This document shows positions 1 to 13,689 of a DNA stretch of 64,000 nucleotides, one piece after another; position 1 is the first letter of the stretch, and each line of letters begins with the position of its first letter. A program made the position numbers and the translations under genes. The notes below the pieces were generated by a model, which ran no database searches, was not told where the DNA came from, and worked only from the letters and a program-made list of their open reading frames with translations. The DNA comes from Diospyros lotus (Eukaryota > Streptophyta > Magnoliopsida > Ericales > Ebenaceae). The stretch is from contig NC_068341.1 in NCBI RefSeq assembly GCF_014633365.1, forward strand, positions 7,440,001 to 7,504,000, in the 5' to 3' direction.

Positions 1-3000
1 GAGAACCACATACTTTTCAATCTGTCTCATTAAGTGGCTTTTGTCCCATAGACCTGCACGTGAAAGAAAACCCCACCTGACACCAAAGCGTCAGCAGGTC
101 AACTAAAATTCTAAATGCATCAAAATACAGAAAATGCGGAGAGAGAGAAACCTACAGAAGTATCAGCAACTATTATTCCTGAAATTTCTTTTTGTATATC
201 ATAGAGGATACCAAAGAATCTTTTGAGTTTCAAAATAAAATTGTTTTACATAAAATTTTATGATGGTTATAATGTAAATGAAGGTGTAGATACTGAAAAT
301 GGAGAAAAGGGAAGCGTCTTGTTAATTCCTCAATTGCTGACGCAACAAGGGAAGACAAGTTTTGGGCCTCAAAGAACCAAGTTTTCCCTCATGTTATATG
401 CCATCTTGGCCACTAAATACAGCATTGAGAAGTTGAAATAAATGTTCATAAATAAACATAAATAAATTCTTATAATCTAGGTACATATATATTTCCATGC
501 TAATTTTATCATATCCGTCTATGGAATGAGACTTTTGAGAAATTAATTTCTCATACTAATTGTGCCTGTCAACATGAAAGGAGGCTGAAAACGAGGGCCC
601 TGTCAATGACCTTGTTTTCCATTTGAAACTTGAGGATAATAATGGATAAGTTCGGTGAGATCAGCTTTTACATCCCATCAGGTGAGGCAAAGGCAACTTA
701 ACCAACCATTTTTATGTACCTTACTAGCCTAAGTAACCAAGCCAAGGACGTGAAACGATCATGTTTCGCAAAGTTTCACCAGGACAACATATTAATCTAC
801 AGAATTCAACTGAATAACATACATAACAATCTGGGATTTTACAATTAGAGGTGTGAAGTTTTCAACCCTGGAGATAAAGTACAGATGAATGCAAATAATT
901 AAAATCCAAAAGTTCTCCAATTTTGACTAACCTTTTGTTGAAGCACTCTCCATCTGATTCTAACATAGGAGCAATTTTCTCATCTAGTCCTTGCATAACC
1001 CTAAGTAGCTTTTGCATGCTTTCGGTGAGTTCTTGATCATCCATATTGGTTGCAGCAAGGGTCTGTATACACAGGCAGAGACATTAATAACCTAATAAAA
1101 AAGAATTGGATAGCTTAAATTTAATGTTTCTTACCCACAGCGTTTGTGTTACAAATCCAAACAAACTAAATGGTTGCAGCATATAAGACTAACTGCAAAG
1201 CCAAAGATTTGAAAAAAGAAAAAAAAATCAAGTTTGCCTTTACAGCTAAAGTAAAGTGCAAAGAAAGAGGGAAAGCATTATAAATATTTCTTAATTTTTT
1301 CCCTTTCAAGAAAAAAAATCTTCATAGGAATCAAATTCTTCCATTCCATGAGCTATCCCTACAAACATTGAAACAGCTAACGCTGAGTCTTGCACTGATT
1401 TCAAGTAGCTCTTGGATAATTATGGCAAACAAATAATGTGAAATCAAGGGGTTAAAAAACAAAGTAGAAACATGTAACAAAAAATGTCTGAGAATCAAGA
1501 GATTTTAAGTTACAACAAAAAACAAGCAAATAGGTCTTGAGTTGAGCAAGACCATAGTTATTTTCATTACTTTTCCAGCAAAATATATATATATTTTCAC
1601 TGCTTAGGTTAAATCATCCATAATGCTTGGTGACTGTGGAGACATGCATTTCAACTGCACAACACAAACTAGGAACGTTACATAGCTTGAAACTTCTCCC
1701 CCAATAAGGCATGGGCCTTCACATGATAGCATTAGATCTCCTATATTTCACCTATGTAACACCTGAAATCTGGAAACAAAAAAGGGATGTGGAAAAGAAA
1801 AGAAAAAAGAAAAAAAATGGATGAGGACCATCACCAAAACGTATGGAAGGGGAGAAACTGGGGAAGACCAAATTGGATAAATCTTCGGAAGTAATCAGAT
1901 GTAGAGAAGCGTGGGAAATGGAGAGAAAATGGGGGGGCGGGGGGTATGGAACTTGGAGAACAAAACCGAAGGAATTGATGATTGTGGGTGTTGAGGGCTT
2001 CTTTTGGTAGGAAACAAATGAGCTGAGCCCATGAAGGCTCCGGCTTCTCCCAGCCTTCATACTCATGCCAAGCATCTAATTCCCCACCCCCAGGGACGAT
2101 TTTTACCCTGTACATTGTTCTTAAGATTAAAAACTTTGCTCTAAAACCATATACAAGGCACTAGAATCACAATTGATTGAAGGCAAAGAAAAGCAAAAAT
2201 ATGCTACAAGCAAAAAAAAAAAAAAAAAAGGGAAAAAGGATGTACCCATAAGAACCATATAAGTTAAAGAAACACCTGCCACACGGTAAGGTTTGCAAAT
2301 GGTTAGTCTAGTAGAATAAATTGATACTCTTAGGATAGTTCCTTCAATTTCTTTTTTCCTTTCAATTAAGATAAGGAAAATCTGATTGGCTGTCCTTCCA
2401 ATGAGGATCTTGGTTCTATTACAATTTCAGCCACAATGAAAAGGGTGTATTGTAGAAAGGTTAGTAAAAACTGAATAAGCTGAGACATGAAATGTTTGCT
2501 TAGGAGTTCTTAAGAACAAAAGCAGAAATGTTATGAGGATTAATAAGACTAATGAAGTTAGGGAGAAAACAAAAGAAGTGTTAACAACTTCCTTGATCCA
2601 GATGACAAAGAAAATGGCAATAATACATCTTACAAGCATCAAAAAGAACATATTAACAAAGGGAAATGAAACACCATATCAAGTCTTTATCCCTTTATGA
2701 GGTTGGATATATGAATTCTAGCTCACCAGTCATTTTTATCTATTACCTTATCTTCTGTAAGGCCCTTATAACAACAAACATTGCAAAATAGGATAATCAA
2801 TGTGATGGAGAGCAGAACATTACATTGCTTGTGCAGTATAGAGAAAAAAAACTGTATAAAGGATCAATAGAGCACTGTCCCATAGATGAAAATTGGCAGA
2901 TTCTGATGCATTGTTCCAATAAACAGACTCAAGTTTTTGTACTGTTAACTTATCTATGAGAAGAGAAGTAGAGCACTGTAAAATTACCTGTGCAGGACGC

Positions 3001-3691
3001 CCCTTGGTTCTTCTTTGCAGAGCCAGCCGGAGTTGGTTAAAGAGATCACCAACGATTTCCTTCTGATTTATGAGCTCTATAAGGGCAGCTCGATGACCTT
3101 GACTGAAAATCAAGGCACTATACTGCAGTATCAAATTAATGAAGGCACTATAAATATCAAACAAAAAACTAAGCTTGAAATTGATGGATTACAATTTCAA
3201 AATGACGCTTATATTTATATATATATATATATAAATATATAACACACAGCATTAGAAGAAACATAAATAATTAATTTCAAATAGAACATTTCTTTAGATA
3301 GCCACTTGTTGCAAAATATTATGCTCAGCCCAGCCTAGTGTCCCAGATTTAACAGTTTCCATGTTATAGTTGGTTTTATTGTATGTTTATTGTTGCAAGT
3401 TTGCAACAGAAATTTTCAATCTTAATGAAAATCTGAACACCACCAAAATAATCCATAAGATGAAGATGATATCAGTAATAACTAACCTCATCTTCCAATT
3501 CTCTACAAATCAAGGCAGTCCGCCATCGTAGATGGACTTTTGATTGGCTCACGTCTGTATATATATGGTCGCCAACATATAATATCTCATCACCATGAAT
3601 ATTAAGGGAATTCTCTACCATCTGAGCACTACCTCCGGAGTACAAGCCCCCTGTAGAATGAATAAGACAATGAACAGACTAAAATATGTAA

Positions 3692-3741
<50 letters not shown>

Positions 3742-6700
3742 CCAGCCAAAGCAAATTTATATTTGTCACAAGGCTCATACGCTGGTTGTTACTTCAAACA
3801 CATCTAGAAGCCTTATCTCGTTAACAAGCAATGGCTGAACCAATAATAAAAGTCTGGACACAATTATCAAAAAAAGAAAAGTGTCAATTGGTATAGCTCT
3901 GCACACTATAAGTTTTGTCTTATAATTTCTTTTCTAAAAGCAATTTTTTTTTTTTTTGAAAGAAGATTTGATTATATTATATTAATGAATAAAAACAAGG
4001 TCACTAGAAGCAGCAACATGGACAACCCTACACAATAAGAACAATTCCCAAGAAAACCTGAACTTAACAGAGAATGAGATGCTAAAATCAAAACTCCAGC
4101 GACAACAGAAAATGCTACCGAAGTACATCAAGAATTCAACACCCCCAAAGCCTAAACTGCACTGTTGCCAGAAAATGAATCAGAGTTCACCACCACACTC
4201 CAGCAATATGAACAGATTCAACAGAATCTAGTGGCAGAGTGCTACTGGAACCCCCAGAAAATGAAATATAGCCAGGTGATGCCAGACATATTGACCTGTT
4301 GCTTGAAGCTCTGAATATTCAAAAACAGAAACATAAACTCGAAAACCCATTGCTCCAGACCAACCCATGCTCTTCTCACAAACAACAGATTTTTTTGCAT
4401 AATTAGGCCTAAAGATGGCACAGCAACTTGAGCTGGGTCCTATCAAGGTTAACCTTAAGTTTACACCTCCCCAAGCCTGACTTTAAAGTTTAAATTCCCT
4501 TGCCAAACTCAAAATTGTAAACTCCAGTTACCCAACTATATATACCTTAATTGTCCATATCCAGTTTCTCATGAAGAGAAATCTATGCATAGCAGGAATG
4601 TGTAGACACCAAAATCTGAATGAGTATCCCAATTGGAATCAATAAAAATACTTAGGGCGGTTTGGTCACAAAAACACTTTCCAGTTTTCCACCTCCAATT
4701 TTTCTTTTTCATAGAAAGTATGGAACACATAAATTGTTAAATATAGATAACTATTTTCTTATTTTGAAAACTGAAAATGTGTTCAAAATGATAATAATTA
4801 TGTTTAACTGTCATAGAATGCAATATCTTATTATTAATAATATTATTATAATGTTAAAATATTAATAATTACATTAATATTTTATAATTAATATTATCAA
4901 TAAAATATTTATGATATTGCTAATACTAAAATATTAATGATAATCAATAATGATATTGATTATAAATTTTAAATGCAATAATTTTAGAAATTCTATAATA
5001 CTAATATTATGATATTATTTATTATTAGCAAATTTTAAAATTCATATTTTTACTATTTATATAATACTTATATTGTTGATCCTTCATATTTTTAAATCAC
5101 AGGAAAAATGTGGTGAGGGATGCACAGTGCATCACTTTTCAGTGTCTAGGTGTGATCTTGCAGATGATGAAAGATCTTTTTGTAACATGGAGAAGGGATG
5201 GATATAAGATGTCATAACAAAGCCCAAGAAGTGGTCCTCATGCTTGATGCAATGCTATGGAGGACCAGACCATGGATCCTTTGATAGAGTATACCACATA
5301 ATGTATAACTTAATAGGTATGGTATTGGTTTAATCACTTATTGGTTTAGGGAGGCTACTACTTTTACTTCTGATTCTGTTTTTCTGTTTTGACAGAGCTT
5401 TTTCGTTGTATAGAACATCTTTACCCTTTTGGTTTGGCTCCTTGACTTTGACCAAGCCATTCATATAGATTGCTTCCCCTTCAGCATCCTTTAATATATT
5501 TCACTTTTGTTGGTGGTTGTTTTGGGGGGGGGGGGGGGGGGGGGGGGGTGGAGGACAAGATCTAGGGGCTGTTTAGTGTTTAGTTACAGAACATATTTTT
5601 CAGCCATCTCCAATTTTTCACATCATCTCTAGTTATCCTTTCCACAGAAAATTTAAAAAATGCATTCAATTGCTAAATATGGATAATTATTGTTCTTTTT
5701 TTTTTTGAAAACTTAAACATGGGTTCGAGATAGTTAAATAAAACAAGTCTTCAATTAACTATATAATGTAATATCTTTCCCAAAAAAATGTAATATCTTG
5801 TTAAAAATATTATTAAAACATTAATAATTGTATTATTATTATAAAATTAATGCTACCAGTGTAATATTTATTGGCATTGCTAATATTACTTTTGGTTATA
5901 ATAATTTATTAGTAATATTATTATATCAAAATAGTGAATAAAATAGATTGATAATATCATAAGATTAATATTACTAATACAATATTAGTGATATTACTAA
6001 TATTAAAATATTAATGATTGTCGTTCAATTTTAATTATTTTCTACAATTTAGAACTTTTATAATACTAATATTTTGATATTAGCATTATAAAATTTTAAA
6101 TTTTTACTAGAATAAAACTACTTTTAATCTGGATTGCACTTTTTTTTGTAGTCTGGGTTATGAAATATTTTAAATGCCCCTTAATAAAGTGTATAGGAAC
6201 AAAGAGGAGTTAGAGGCATTTAATTTCATAGCTCGGACTATAAAAAATAAGTGCAGTCCGAACTGGAAATAGTCAATCTTTTTTTATTATTTATATTGGT
6301 ATTAATATAAATACAATTAATATTGATTTTGGTTGGGTTTGAAGCTCATGTTTTCTATTTGAAAATTCTCTCTATTTTTGTGAATAAAATAGTGAAAAAC
6401 ATCCTAAAGATATTTTCTACCCTGGCAAACGCATGGAGCTCCTCACTATAGATGCTCTCTGACAATCAGTATAAATTTGAAGTACAATAGATGTTTTTAG
6501 TCCCATTGCGTCCATGATATTTAAGTGGTGCAATCATAGTAAGCTCCATATTAAACAGATGCTTTCAAGATATCTTACAATAGAGCCAACCAGAGCAACA
6601 TGCTCAGACCAGAAGAGATATGAACAAGCATTTTAACTTGCTTGAAAATAGCATACGCATAATACATGTATACACATATGAGAATGATATTTAGCTAGCA

Positions 6701-9700
6701 AAGAGGCTAAGCATTATGCAATGAAGTACCTGGACGAGCCTTGAAACATGGACGCATTAGACCCTCACCAGTCACCACTTCATACATTGGGTGTGACATT
6801 TGAAAGAATTCAGGCTTCCTCGCTGAGACAATAACCTAACAAAAATCAAAAGCCATGACAATCACAAAAGAGCTTCAATGCTTTGTCAAGAACTACTAAT
6901 ATGCTGTTGTTCACAGAATTGTTTGCAATCTTCCAAAGGCAGTGCCAGCAGAAATGGTTACCAACTGAAGCTAAAAGGCTAGCTGACTGGCAGCTCCACC
7001 TCCAAGCCCCACCGTAAACTGAAGATCAAGAACACAAAGCTCCACACTTCTCTATAGCTACCAAATAATTAAGAGTAGATGATCCACATAGTCATCACTT
7101 CTTTTGCACATGAGAAACTATTTTCACTTCCTAAGGTTCTCACAAGTGAAAATAGCATCCAACGAAAATGTTCAAAAGGAAAAGGCAACTTTAGGAGGGA
7201 AAAACATACTCCAAATAACTTTCCAAGGAAAGACTAATCTCGTTTGTCACAGTGAGCATTGAAGAAGGAACAGACAACAAAGTTCTCTCCGGGAAATGGA
7301 CACCAAACTTGTCCTCCCCTTGACCAGTCAAGAGAGAGTCATTTCAATAAACCATTAAAAGCCGTAGTACAGTCAAATTCCCAGTCCTGAAGACTGTCTA
7401 TACTAGATGGAGAAGCACTCACTAACAAGCACAATCTTTGCCAAGGCAATGGCAACAAGATCCAGAAAAGACTTCCTGAGGGAGTCTTTCCCTCACCACC
7501 TGTGACCTGTCCTCCCAAAACCTCATCCTTGTCCCATTGCCAATGCAAAAAAGGGTTTAGGGTATAGAACTCACCGCAGACTTTCATGACAGAACCCCCT
7601 AGCACACCCATATTAGTAGCCGCCACTATAATGATTATCCTTGGAAAAACTCCACAGCCACTTACCAAGCAAGGATTTATTGGAAGCACTCACACTTCCC
7701 ACACCCAAACGCGCAACCTAGCTGGGGAGACAACCTGACCCTTGTTGACAAGAAGGTACATAAACTCACCACCTGCCCACCCCCATCCCAAAAGAAAAAG
7801 GAAAGAAAAAAAAAAAAAAAAAAAAACTCTTTACAACCTCTCATGCCTGACTATGCACCTTACAACCTAAGAGAGCTGAGTTGATCTTCGCGTGTAAGCT
7901 ATAAAACAATGGAAAGAACCCCTCAAAGCTCTTAACACTCTCATCTGCTTCAGAAAACAACTAGGTGTCATCCTAAAAAAGTAGGTACAATGCAGAAAGA
8001 CAAGAATTTGAATTATTTCCTAAACCAAATTGCAAGAGAAAGGGGAGTGTCACACCCCTAGGTTGAGCTATGGTGTGAAAGGGAATTTGAGAAGATTAAT
8101 AGAAGAATTTAGAGGGAGATATCAGATGGAAGGAAGGGAAACAACAAGAAGATGAGAGTATTCGAGAGAAAGGGAAAGGAGATCAACGAGAGAAGAAGAA
8201 GAAGATTAGAGAGAATTACAGAATATTCATCAATACCATTCATGAAATCCAACATCAGGATGTGACTCAATATATAGGCTCACAGCTGCACCCACTTTAG
8301 CTATAGGACAAAGGTTGTAACTGCCATAGCTACAGGACAAAAGGGGAAAAGACAAAAAGAGAAAATATCCTAACAGCTTCTAGCTACAAGACAAATAGAC
8401 CTAACAAAAATAGAATTTAAAAACAGAAAATAAAACCAAAATTACAAATACTACCCTTGGAATGTGACATGGAGAGAATCACCTTTTTGTCATTTACGGT
8501 AGAGATCTAGAATACAAGTATACTTACCATCTCAAATAAATCTTGCCACCCCATATCATTGGGAAGAAATCTATTAAATGAATGCTGCATCATTTTGTCT
8601 GTGTAATGATAATCTGAGTTGGTAATGAGCAAGAGTCTTTTGCCAGCCTGATGCAAAAGATTCCCAAACCAATAAGAAAATTTGAACACGATCTTTTTTC
8701 TTATTGATCTCTAGAATGGAGACTAGACTAATTTAATACATCATAAACTGATAACAACAATATTTCAATACCTCCTTTTGATCTAGAAGTGCCAAAGGAA
8801 GTTCAGGATCAGGTTCCACAAATAGTTCAGGCTTGGACATTATCTCATTCTGGAGAAAAGTTAATAATTTCTTGGTAAATTAAAACATAATATTAGAAAA
8901 TTAACTATCAAAAATAAAAAATAAAAATCTACCTTAAGCTGACCTTCTACATGTGCTCTGAAGAGGGCTCTTCCAACTGCCTAAAACCAGTAACAAGATC
9001 TTATCAATAAATGATGTCTGCTTAATGTGATGATTTCAAATGGAACTTACAAACATATATTGCCTTGTAAAGCCCTTTATAGTCAAGTGGACCAAGATCT
9101 GTTGGTATAACTCCTTCATCCAATCTGTCAACCATCTGAAAACAAAAACACTATAATTTAGTATGAACTAAATGAAACTTCAACTGCATTTCTATTCATG
9201 GGTTAAATTTTCCAGTTGAGCTTTTATTGCAACAGAAGGACATATTTGATAAATGTTAGATTACTTACTTTTAGGATGAGTATCAATTTAATTATCACAT
9301 ACTTAATGGGTTCAATTTATAGTGGATGACTGGCATTTTAGATATCAACAAATTAGAAATTTAGATGGAGGATTTGAGGCCCTTCCTGTAAGCAGATTTA
9401 AGTGAGGAGGTAAAGATGGTCATTTCAAATCCATTACAAGGAGGGTTCTAATTGAAACTTTTCAACATAGTATTGTTGTCAACCGTGTATAATGGGACAT
9501 GGAGGTCAATTCTTAAAATTATAGCATAAAGCAAGTGAACCGAAGAGGGATAAAAGTTAAACTGGTCAAATCTGTAAAAAATTGTCTTAGCATTCTAACT
9601 CTACCATAAGCATCTTCTCAGTACAATCTGCAGGGAAATGATATAGGGACTTTATTTGAGCTGAATAAAATAATATCATAAGAAATAAGCAGCTCATAAT

Positions 9701-12700
9701 AGAGGGTCAAACCATATAATGATATAGTACAAGGACAAAGCTTAATTAAGAATCTTTTGCTTCTCATAAGCCTCTCATGGATAACCTAATAAAATTCGTC
9801 CACCAATAATAGGAAGCTTTGGTGTAAAATAAACATATACTTAAATCTTTTTGCTATATTCAACAGTCAAACATATATGGCTGTTGAACATGCAGTAACA
9901 TAATTTTTTCCTGATAGGCTGTTGAACATTCACTAACACAGGTATGGTCATTTAACAATGTAGGTTTTCCTAGTAAAGAAAAGCACTCTGCCACAAGTAT
10001 CTAGAGAGAGAGAGAGAGAGAGAGATCTGTTCAAACTAAAAAGAAAAGAAAAGAAAGCCATCACAGTGCATGACTACTAATTCATGGTCACAGCAGCAAC
10101 GAGGGCTGAACACAGTTCAAGTTCACAGTATTGCATGATTTCCATAGAGTAACTTAACCAAATGAGTAGTCTACCTGCATATAAGCCACTGCCTCTGAAA
10201 CTGAGAATAACGTATTAAGGAACTCCCATCGGTTCTCCTTCCGCAGATCCACTAGTTCCCTCCCATACATCTCACTTACATGCACAGGAAGTTAACAGGC
10301 ACTATAGAAAATATTACCCAAATTTGCCACACATATACAAAGCATCCAGATATAAAGCTACCTATACAGCTGCTTGTTTGGGCAGTCTATCACAAAGAAG
10401 CATCATATATGATGCACATGCAAGGATGTACAAGTATTTGGTACCGTCACCTTAGCAAAGCACTAATAGATTTTCAGGAGAATTAATGAACATGTTTGGA
10501 TGGTCAGATAGACCGTGCACTTTGCTTCCACCATTTGACAGTATTATGTGAATGTCACAGATTTTCTCGTGTCTCATGTTGATAACATTAGGATTCAATA
10601 TACCTCACAGACCGAGTTGATAGCATTCTTGTGCCATGCATAGCCCTCTGCACGTAACCAAATCGGTCAGCCTTAACCAAGTTACCTTTCTCCTTGTCTA
10701 TAACAAGGCCTCTGATTACCTAACAAAACAATTGAGCAGCAGCCCCTCAAAAACAAGTTGGACAATTCATATTTCACAAAATTCATAAAACTATGAGCTC
10801 TACAATTTTCCATGAACAAAGACAGCACCAATTCAGGGTCAAAAGCAAGTCCAGCAACAGGAAATCCCATGTTTTTAAGATTATCCATGCAATAGTCATA
10901 AGCCCGTCCCTCCCAAGCCTGCAATACCATAAGCCATGTCATTCTTGATTCTTCAACTAGGATAACAAATCAAATTTGAAGCAGCTTAATAAATACATAA
11001 GAATATCCCTCCTGCCAGAAGCAAGATAGAAAATAACCACTGATGAAGATCAAAGAGATAACTATTTTGGGAAACAATATTTTAAGCGTAAAAGTAGAAA
11101 TTAATATTGGTATTAGTTTCTTTATTTTAATTTGTTTCCTAGTATCTTTTAATTTCTTTTATTTACTAGAATCCTAATTACATTGGGTTATCTTTATAAT
11201 CTTATCAAGGAATCCTAGTTAGAATAGGTTTTTATCTATTAGTTGTTTATAAATAATCCTTTAGTGAAGTAGTGAAGGACAGACTTTGATGAATAATATT
11301 GAATATTGCTGTTGGTTTGGGTTCTGCATCAACCACTTTCTTATTTTTCATGCTAAGAGCTTAAGACACTTGAAGAGAAAATGGAAGTCCAATATTAGCT
11401 TTAAAAGCATGACCTGCGAATCCTTAATGCACATGTCCCCATAATGTACACATAAAGAAGGGAGCACAGAACTCATAGGCAGTATTCACGTATAAGAACA
11501 ACCAAATGCACAATATTCAAGCCATACACCATGCCTTCGCTCACAGTTCCTGCTTTTATGGTGAATGGTATGGAGCAATTACAGAGAGTTTCTTTAGGGT
11601 GACCATCTAGTTAGTTGGGACAAAATTTGCTTGCCTATGGCTAGGGGTGGTTTGCAGATTAGAATGTTGAGGGACTTCAATAAAGCTCTCTGGTCTTAAT
11701 GGTTGTGGAGGTTCATGCATGAGAGATATCGTCTTCAGGAATGCATAGTTGTTGGAAAGTACCATTCTTAGCAGAGAGGCTAGTCTACAGGCTGCATTCT
11801 GTCATCTTATAAGGCAGGGTTGTGGAAAAGGATTACTGGGGAACTTAACATTTGTCTCTTTTTTGGTCAAACTTTTGGGTTAGAATGAGATTTCGGCTTG
11901 AAAATTGGTGTGTGCATCATCCCTTTCCAGATATTTTTTCTGACCTCTATCAGCTGTCTAGAGATGAGAATTGCCATTGTGAGCATTTTTCACTCCATTT
12001 AGATTTTTCAGTTTGGTCCTCATAATTCAATTATGATCTTCAAGACTGAACATATACTCTCCACCATAGCTGTTTTTGACTTAATCCACAAATTGGGCAT
12101 GTCCAAATTGAAGGAGATTGATGTTTGATATATCATTCCTTTTTGTGTCATTTGGCATGCATAGCATGAGAGCAAACAAGAGCTTTCAAAGATATAGGAA
12201 GTCAAAAATTTTGCTTTGCGGGAACTATTCTCCTTTCCCCTTTTTTCCTGTGTGTGTAAGACCAGCCTTATCTCTTGCCTTAGATTCTTTAGTTTTAGAT
12301 GATCTATCCTTTTAAGTAAATTAACAGGCTTATCTTCTTGTACACTGTTCACAGCCTTCAGGTGGTTTTGCCCTCTTTATATGTTTACAAGTTAGAAGAA
12401 GAGGAAAATGAAGAGTCAAACAAGTTGCTTTCCATACAGTGATCAACTAATTCAAGAACTATTTAGGGCCACTGCACTTAATTCCAATCAAATAGTATGC
12501 CTGATGATTACCATCACATTGTAGTGCATCAAGGTGTAGTCCATGTCATATCCAATGGCGCTTATTGACCGAAGATTCAATGTGCGGCTACAAAATATGC
12601 CACGGGGAGAATGCCTAGAGGAAAATGGACTCTGCACACCAATATTGATATCATAAGACAGAAAGGGAATCATTTCCATTAGAATAAAACAAAGGTTGCA

Positions 12701-13673
12701 AGTGAGGATGTTTGCAATGCAAGAAGTGGATTCAGCAAGTCCAAGCCAATAAAATTGACATGTAGAAAACTAGTTAGCACAAATAAAGTGAAAAAGATTC
12801 ACACATATTGAATACAGTAATAAACGACAGAAACCTTCAAGCATTTTAAATTCTGCATCAAAATGCCTAATTTGGAAACCATATATCCACACTTAACTTC
12901 AGTCAAAGTGATGGAAAAGAAAAATAAGAATACTGCAAACGGTTGGCCAGAGAAGGTCGAAGTGAATTCTTGCTAAAGAGGATGAAACAAAGCAGAGCGG
13001 GAAGGGAATGGGGTATTAACGCGAAGGAATCCAAGCTTCTGTAAGCGAATGTCGATGATTGACGACATTGTCTGAGCAAATTTTATTTTTAAGTTTGAAT
13101 TCATACCCAAGCAAACTTACCAAAAGCCTACACGTGAGAACCAACAACAACGAGAAATGAGTAATGCGAAAGAAATACGGATAGGTATACTGCACCGGAA
13201 TGCCTAAGTGGTTGAGCAAATCCTCGGCTTCTTGAGCTTCCATCCTGGCAACCTCCTCAATCGGACCCTCTAACGTTGCTTGAGCATCAATCCCTACGTT
13301 CAGAAACAACCTAATCGGACGAAGAAGAAGAAGCAAACAGGCACGCATTGCCGTATAATTCTTTCTACGCGCAGACAAAACCAAAGAAGGAACTATTAGG
13401 AGTACCGGAGTTCAGATTCAAGTCGCCTTTGGTGCTCTGGCCGAGATAATCGACGTCACACTTGGAGGACGAAGTGACCGAGAAGACCTCCTCTCCGGCG
13501 ACGGAGCAGCGGCAAATAATCGGATTGCATCTTTTTCCGGCGATGATACAATGAAAATTCTTCTTCTTCTTACTGCTACTGCAATCGATAGTGTACTTGC
13601 ACTGAGGCGGAGGGCGAGGAATGAGCTTCAGCCTCCAAAGAAGAGGGTTCCTCACATAGGTTGCGGCCTCCAT
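1..13673 (-). CDS. HAD-superfamily 5'-nucleotidase domain protein (cytosolic purine 5'-nucleotidase-like), 15 exons visible, 3' end cut by window
   Basis: Fifteen exons join in frame, in transcript order: 13406-13673, 13196-13293, 12512-12631, 10829-10918, 10604-10719, 10175-10274, 9064-9135, 8933-8980, 8772-8849, 8528-8647, 6730-6835, 3487-3650, 2988-3122, 932-1062 and 1-76. They give 574 residues before the window edge. HAD motif I DMDYT lies at about residues 151-155 (Asp151 nucleophile, Asp153), followed later by LLLITNSDY (motif II) and YVGDHIYTD (motif IV). The sequence matches my memory of the plant 5'-nucleotidase-domain family (Arabidopsis At2g23890 type) almost end to end. The N-terminus is Arg/Ser/Pro-rich and may be an organellar transit peptide; this is inference. 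The last visible exon continues RAGLWDKSH, so one or more terminal exons lie to the left. The donor after the 9064-9135 exon is GC rather than GT. The exact substrate cannot be told from sequence; family members hydrolyse nucleoside monophosphates. Confidence 0.9.
3691..3741. repeat. Compound (TA)n(GA)n microsatellite
   Basis: A TA run passes directly into a GA run inside the intron between exons 3487-3650 and 6730-6835 of the nucleotidase gene. Another short TA run sits at about 3215-3238. Confidence 0.9.
4645..5090. repeat. AT-rich interspersed repeat, copy 1
   Basis: This block shares an ordered series of words with 5570-6110: a gtttggt/gtttagt start, ccaatttttc, aattg(t/c)taaatat(a/g)gataa(c/t)tatt, gaaaactgaaa/gaaaacttaaa, then long TTA/ATT-rich DNA. 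The two copies lie in direct orientation in the same intron. No coding potential is seen. I cannot assign the family; the start resembles hAT-like MITEs. Confidence 0.45.
5524..5548 (+). repeat. G25 homopolymer
   Basis: An uninterrupted run of 25 G residues lies in the intron, between the two AT-rich repeat copies. On the nucleotidase mRNA strand it reads as poly-C. Confidence 0.85.
5570..6110. repeat. AT-rich interspersed repeat, copy 2
   Basis: Second, diverged copy of the block at 4645-5090, about 0.9 kb downstream in the same orientation. It shares the non-AT start, the ccaatttttc word, the taaatatggataattatt core and the long TTA-rich tail. It abuts the foldback element at 6118-6272. 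Confidence 0.45.
6118..6272. mobile_element. Foldback MITE, about 155 bp
   Basis: Two inverted arms of roughly 50 bp flank a short spacer. The left arm runs CTA...ATTGCACTT...AGTCTGGGTTATGAAAT...TAAATGCC. The right arm, reverse-complemented, reads CTA...ACTGCACTT...AGTCCGAGCTATGAAAT...TAAATGCC. It has no coding capacity. I see no clear target-site duplication, so the superfamily is open. Confidence 0.6.
6836..8047. other. Left part of a nucleotidase intron, no recognised gene
   Basis: Part of the intron between exons 6730-6835 and 8528-8647. A 116-codon minus-strand open frame at 7339-7689 has no recognisable domain. An A-run lies near 7808-7826. No exon of the host gene is missing between the flanking exons, which join in frame. 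I therefore treat this as intron sequence. Confidence 0.5.
8048..8469 (-). mobile_element. Solo LTR, 422 bp, in nucleotidase intron
   Basis: The block begins TGTCACA and ends TGTGACA, a perfect 7-bp terminal inverted repeat in the TG...CA form of an LTR. Flanks are gggag (8043-8047) and tggag (8470-8474), a 4/5 target duplication. On the minus strand a TATATAT box lies at about 8270, which suggests minus orientation. There is no internal coding sequence or second LTR, so it is best explained as a solo LTR left by recombination. Confidence 0.7.
11560..12010 (+). pseudogene. LINE (non-LTR retrotransposon) remnant, C-terminal region of ORF2
   Basis: Plus-strand translation with frame changes contains [20 protein letters not shown], then [10 protein letters not shown], and further on [20 protein letters not shown]. 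This order (GGLGI...FNKALL.KWLWR, then a fold with W..HP...FPDLY) is typical of the region downstream of the reverse transcriptase in plant L1-type LINEs. Stops and frameshifts are present and only a few hundred bases remain. It lies inside the nucleotidase intron between exons 10829-10918 and 12512-12631, antisense to the gene. Confidence 0.7.
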
Positions 13674-13689
13674 TGAACCAAATAAACAA

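Noticed and set aside
223..441. Small plus-strand open frame of 72 codons
   Set aside because: It lies in the nucleotidase intron between exons 1-76 and 932-1062, starts at a non-ATG codon, and has no recognisable domain.
8650..8690. Alternative longer exon reading [14 protein letters not shown] before [13 protein letters not shown]
   Set aside because: The AG acceptor at 8648 joins DQKE to AGKR as in the conserved family; the extra residues are intron.
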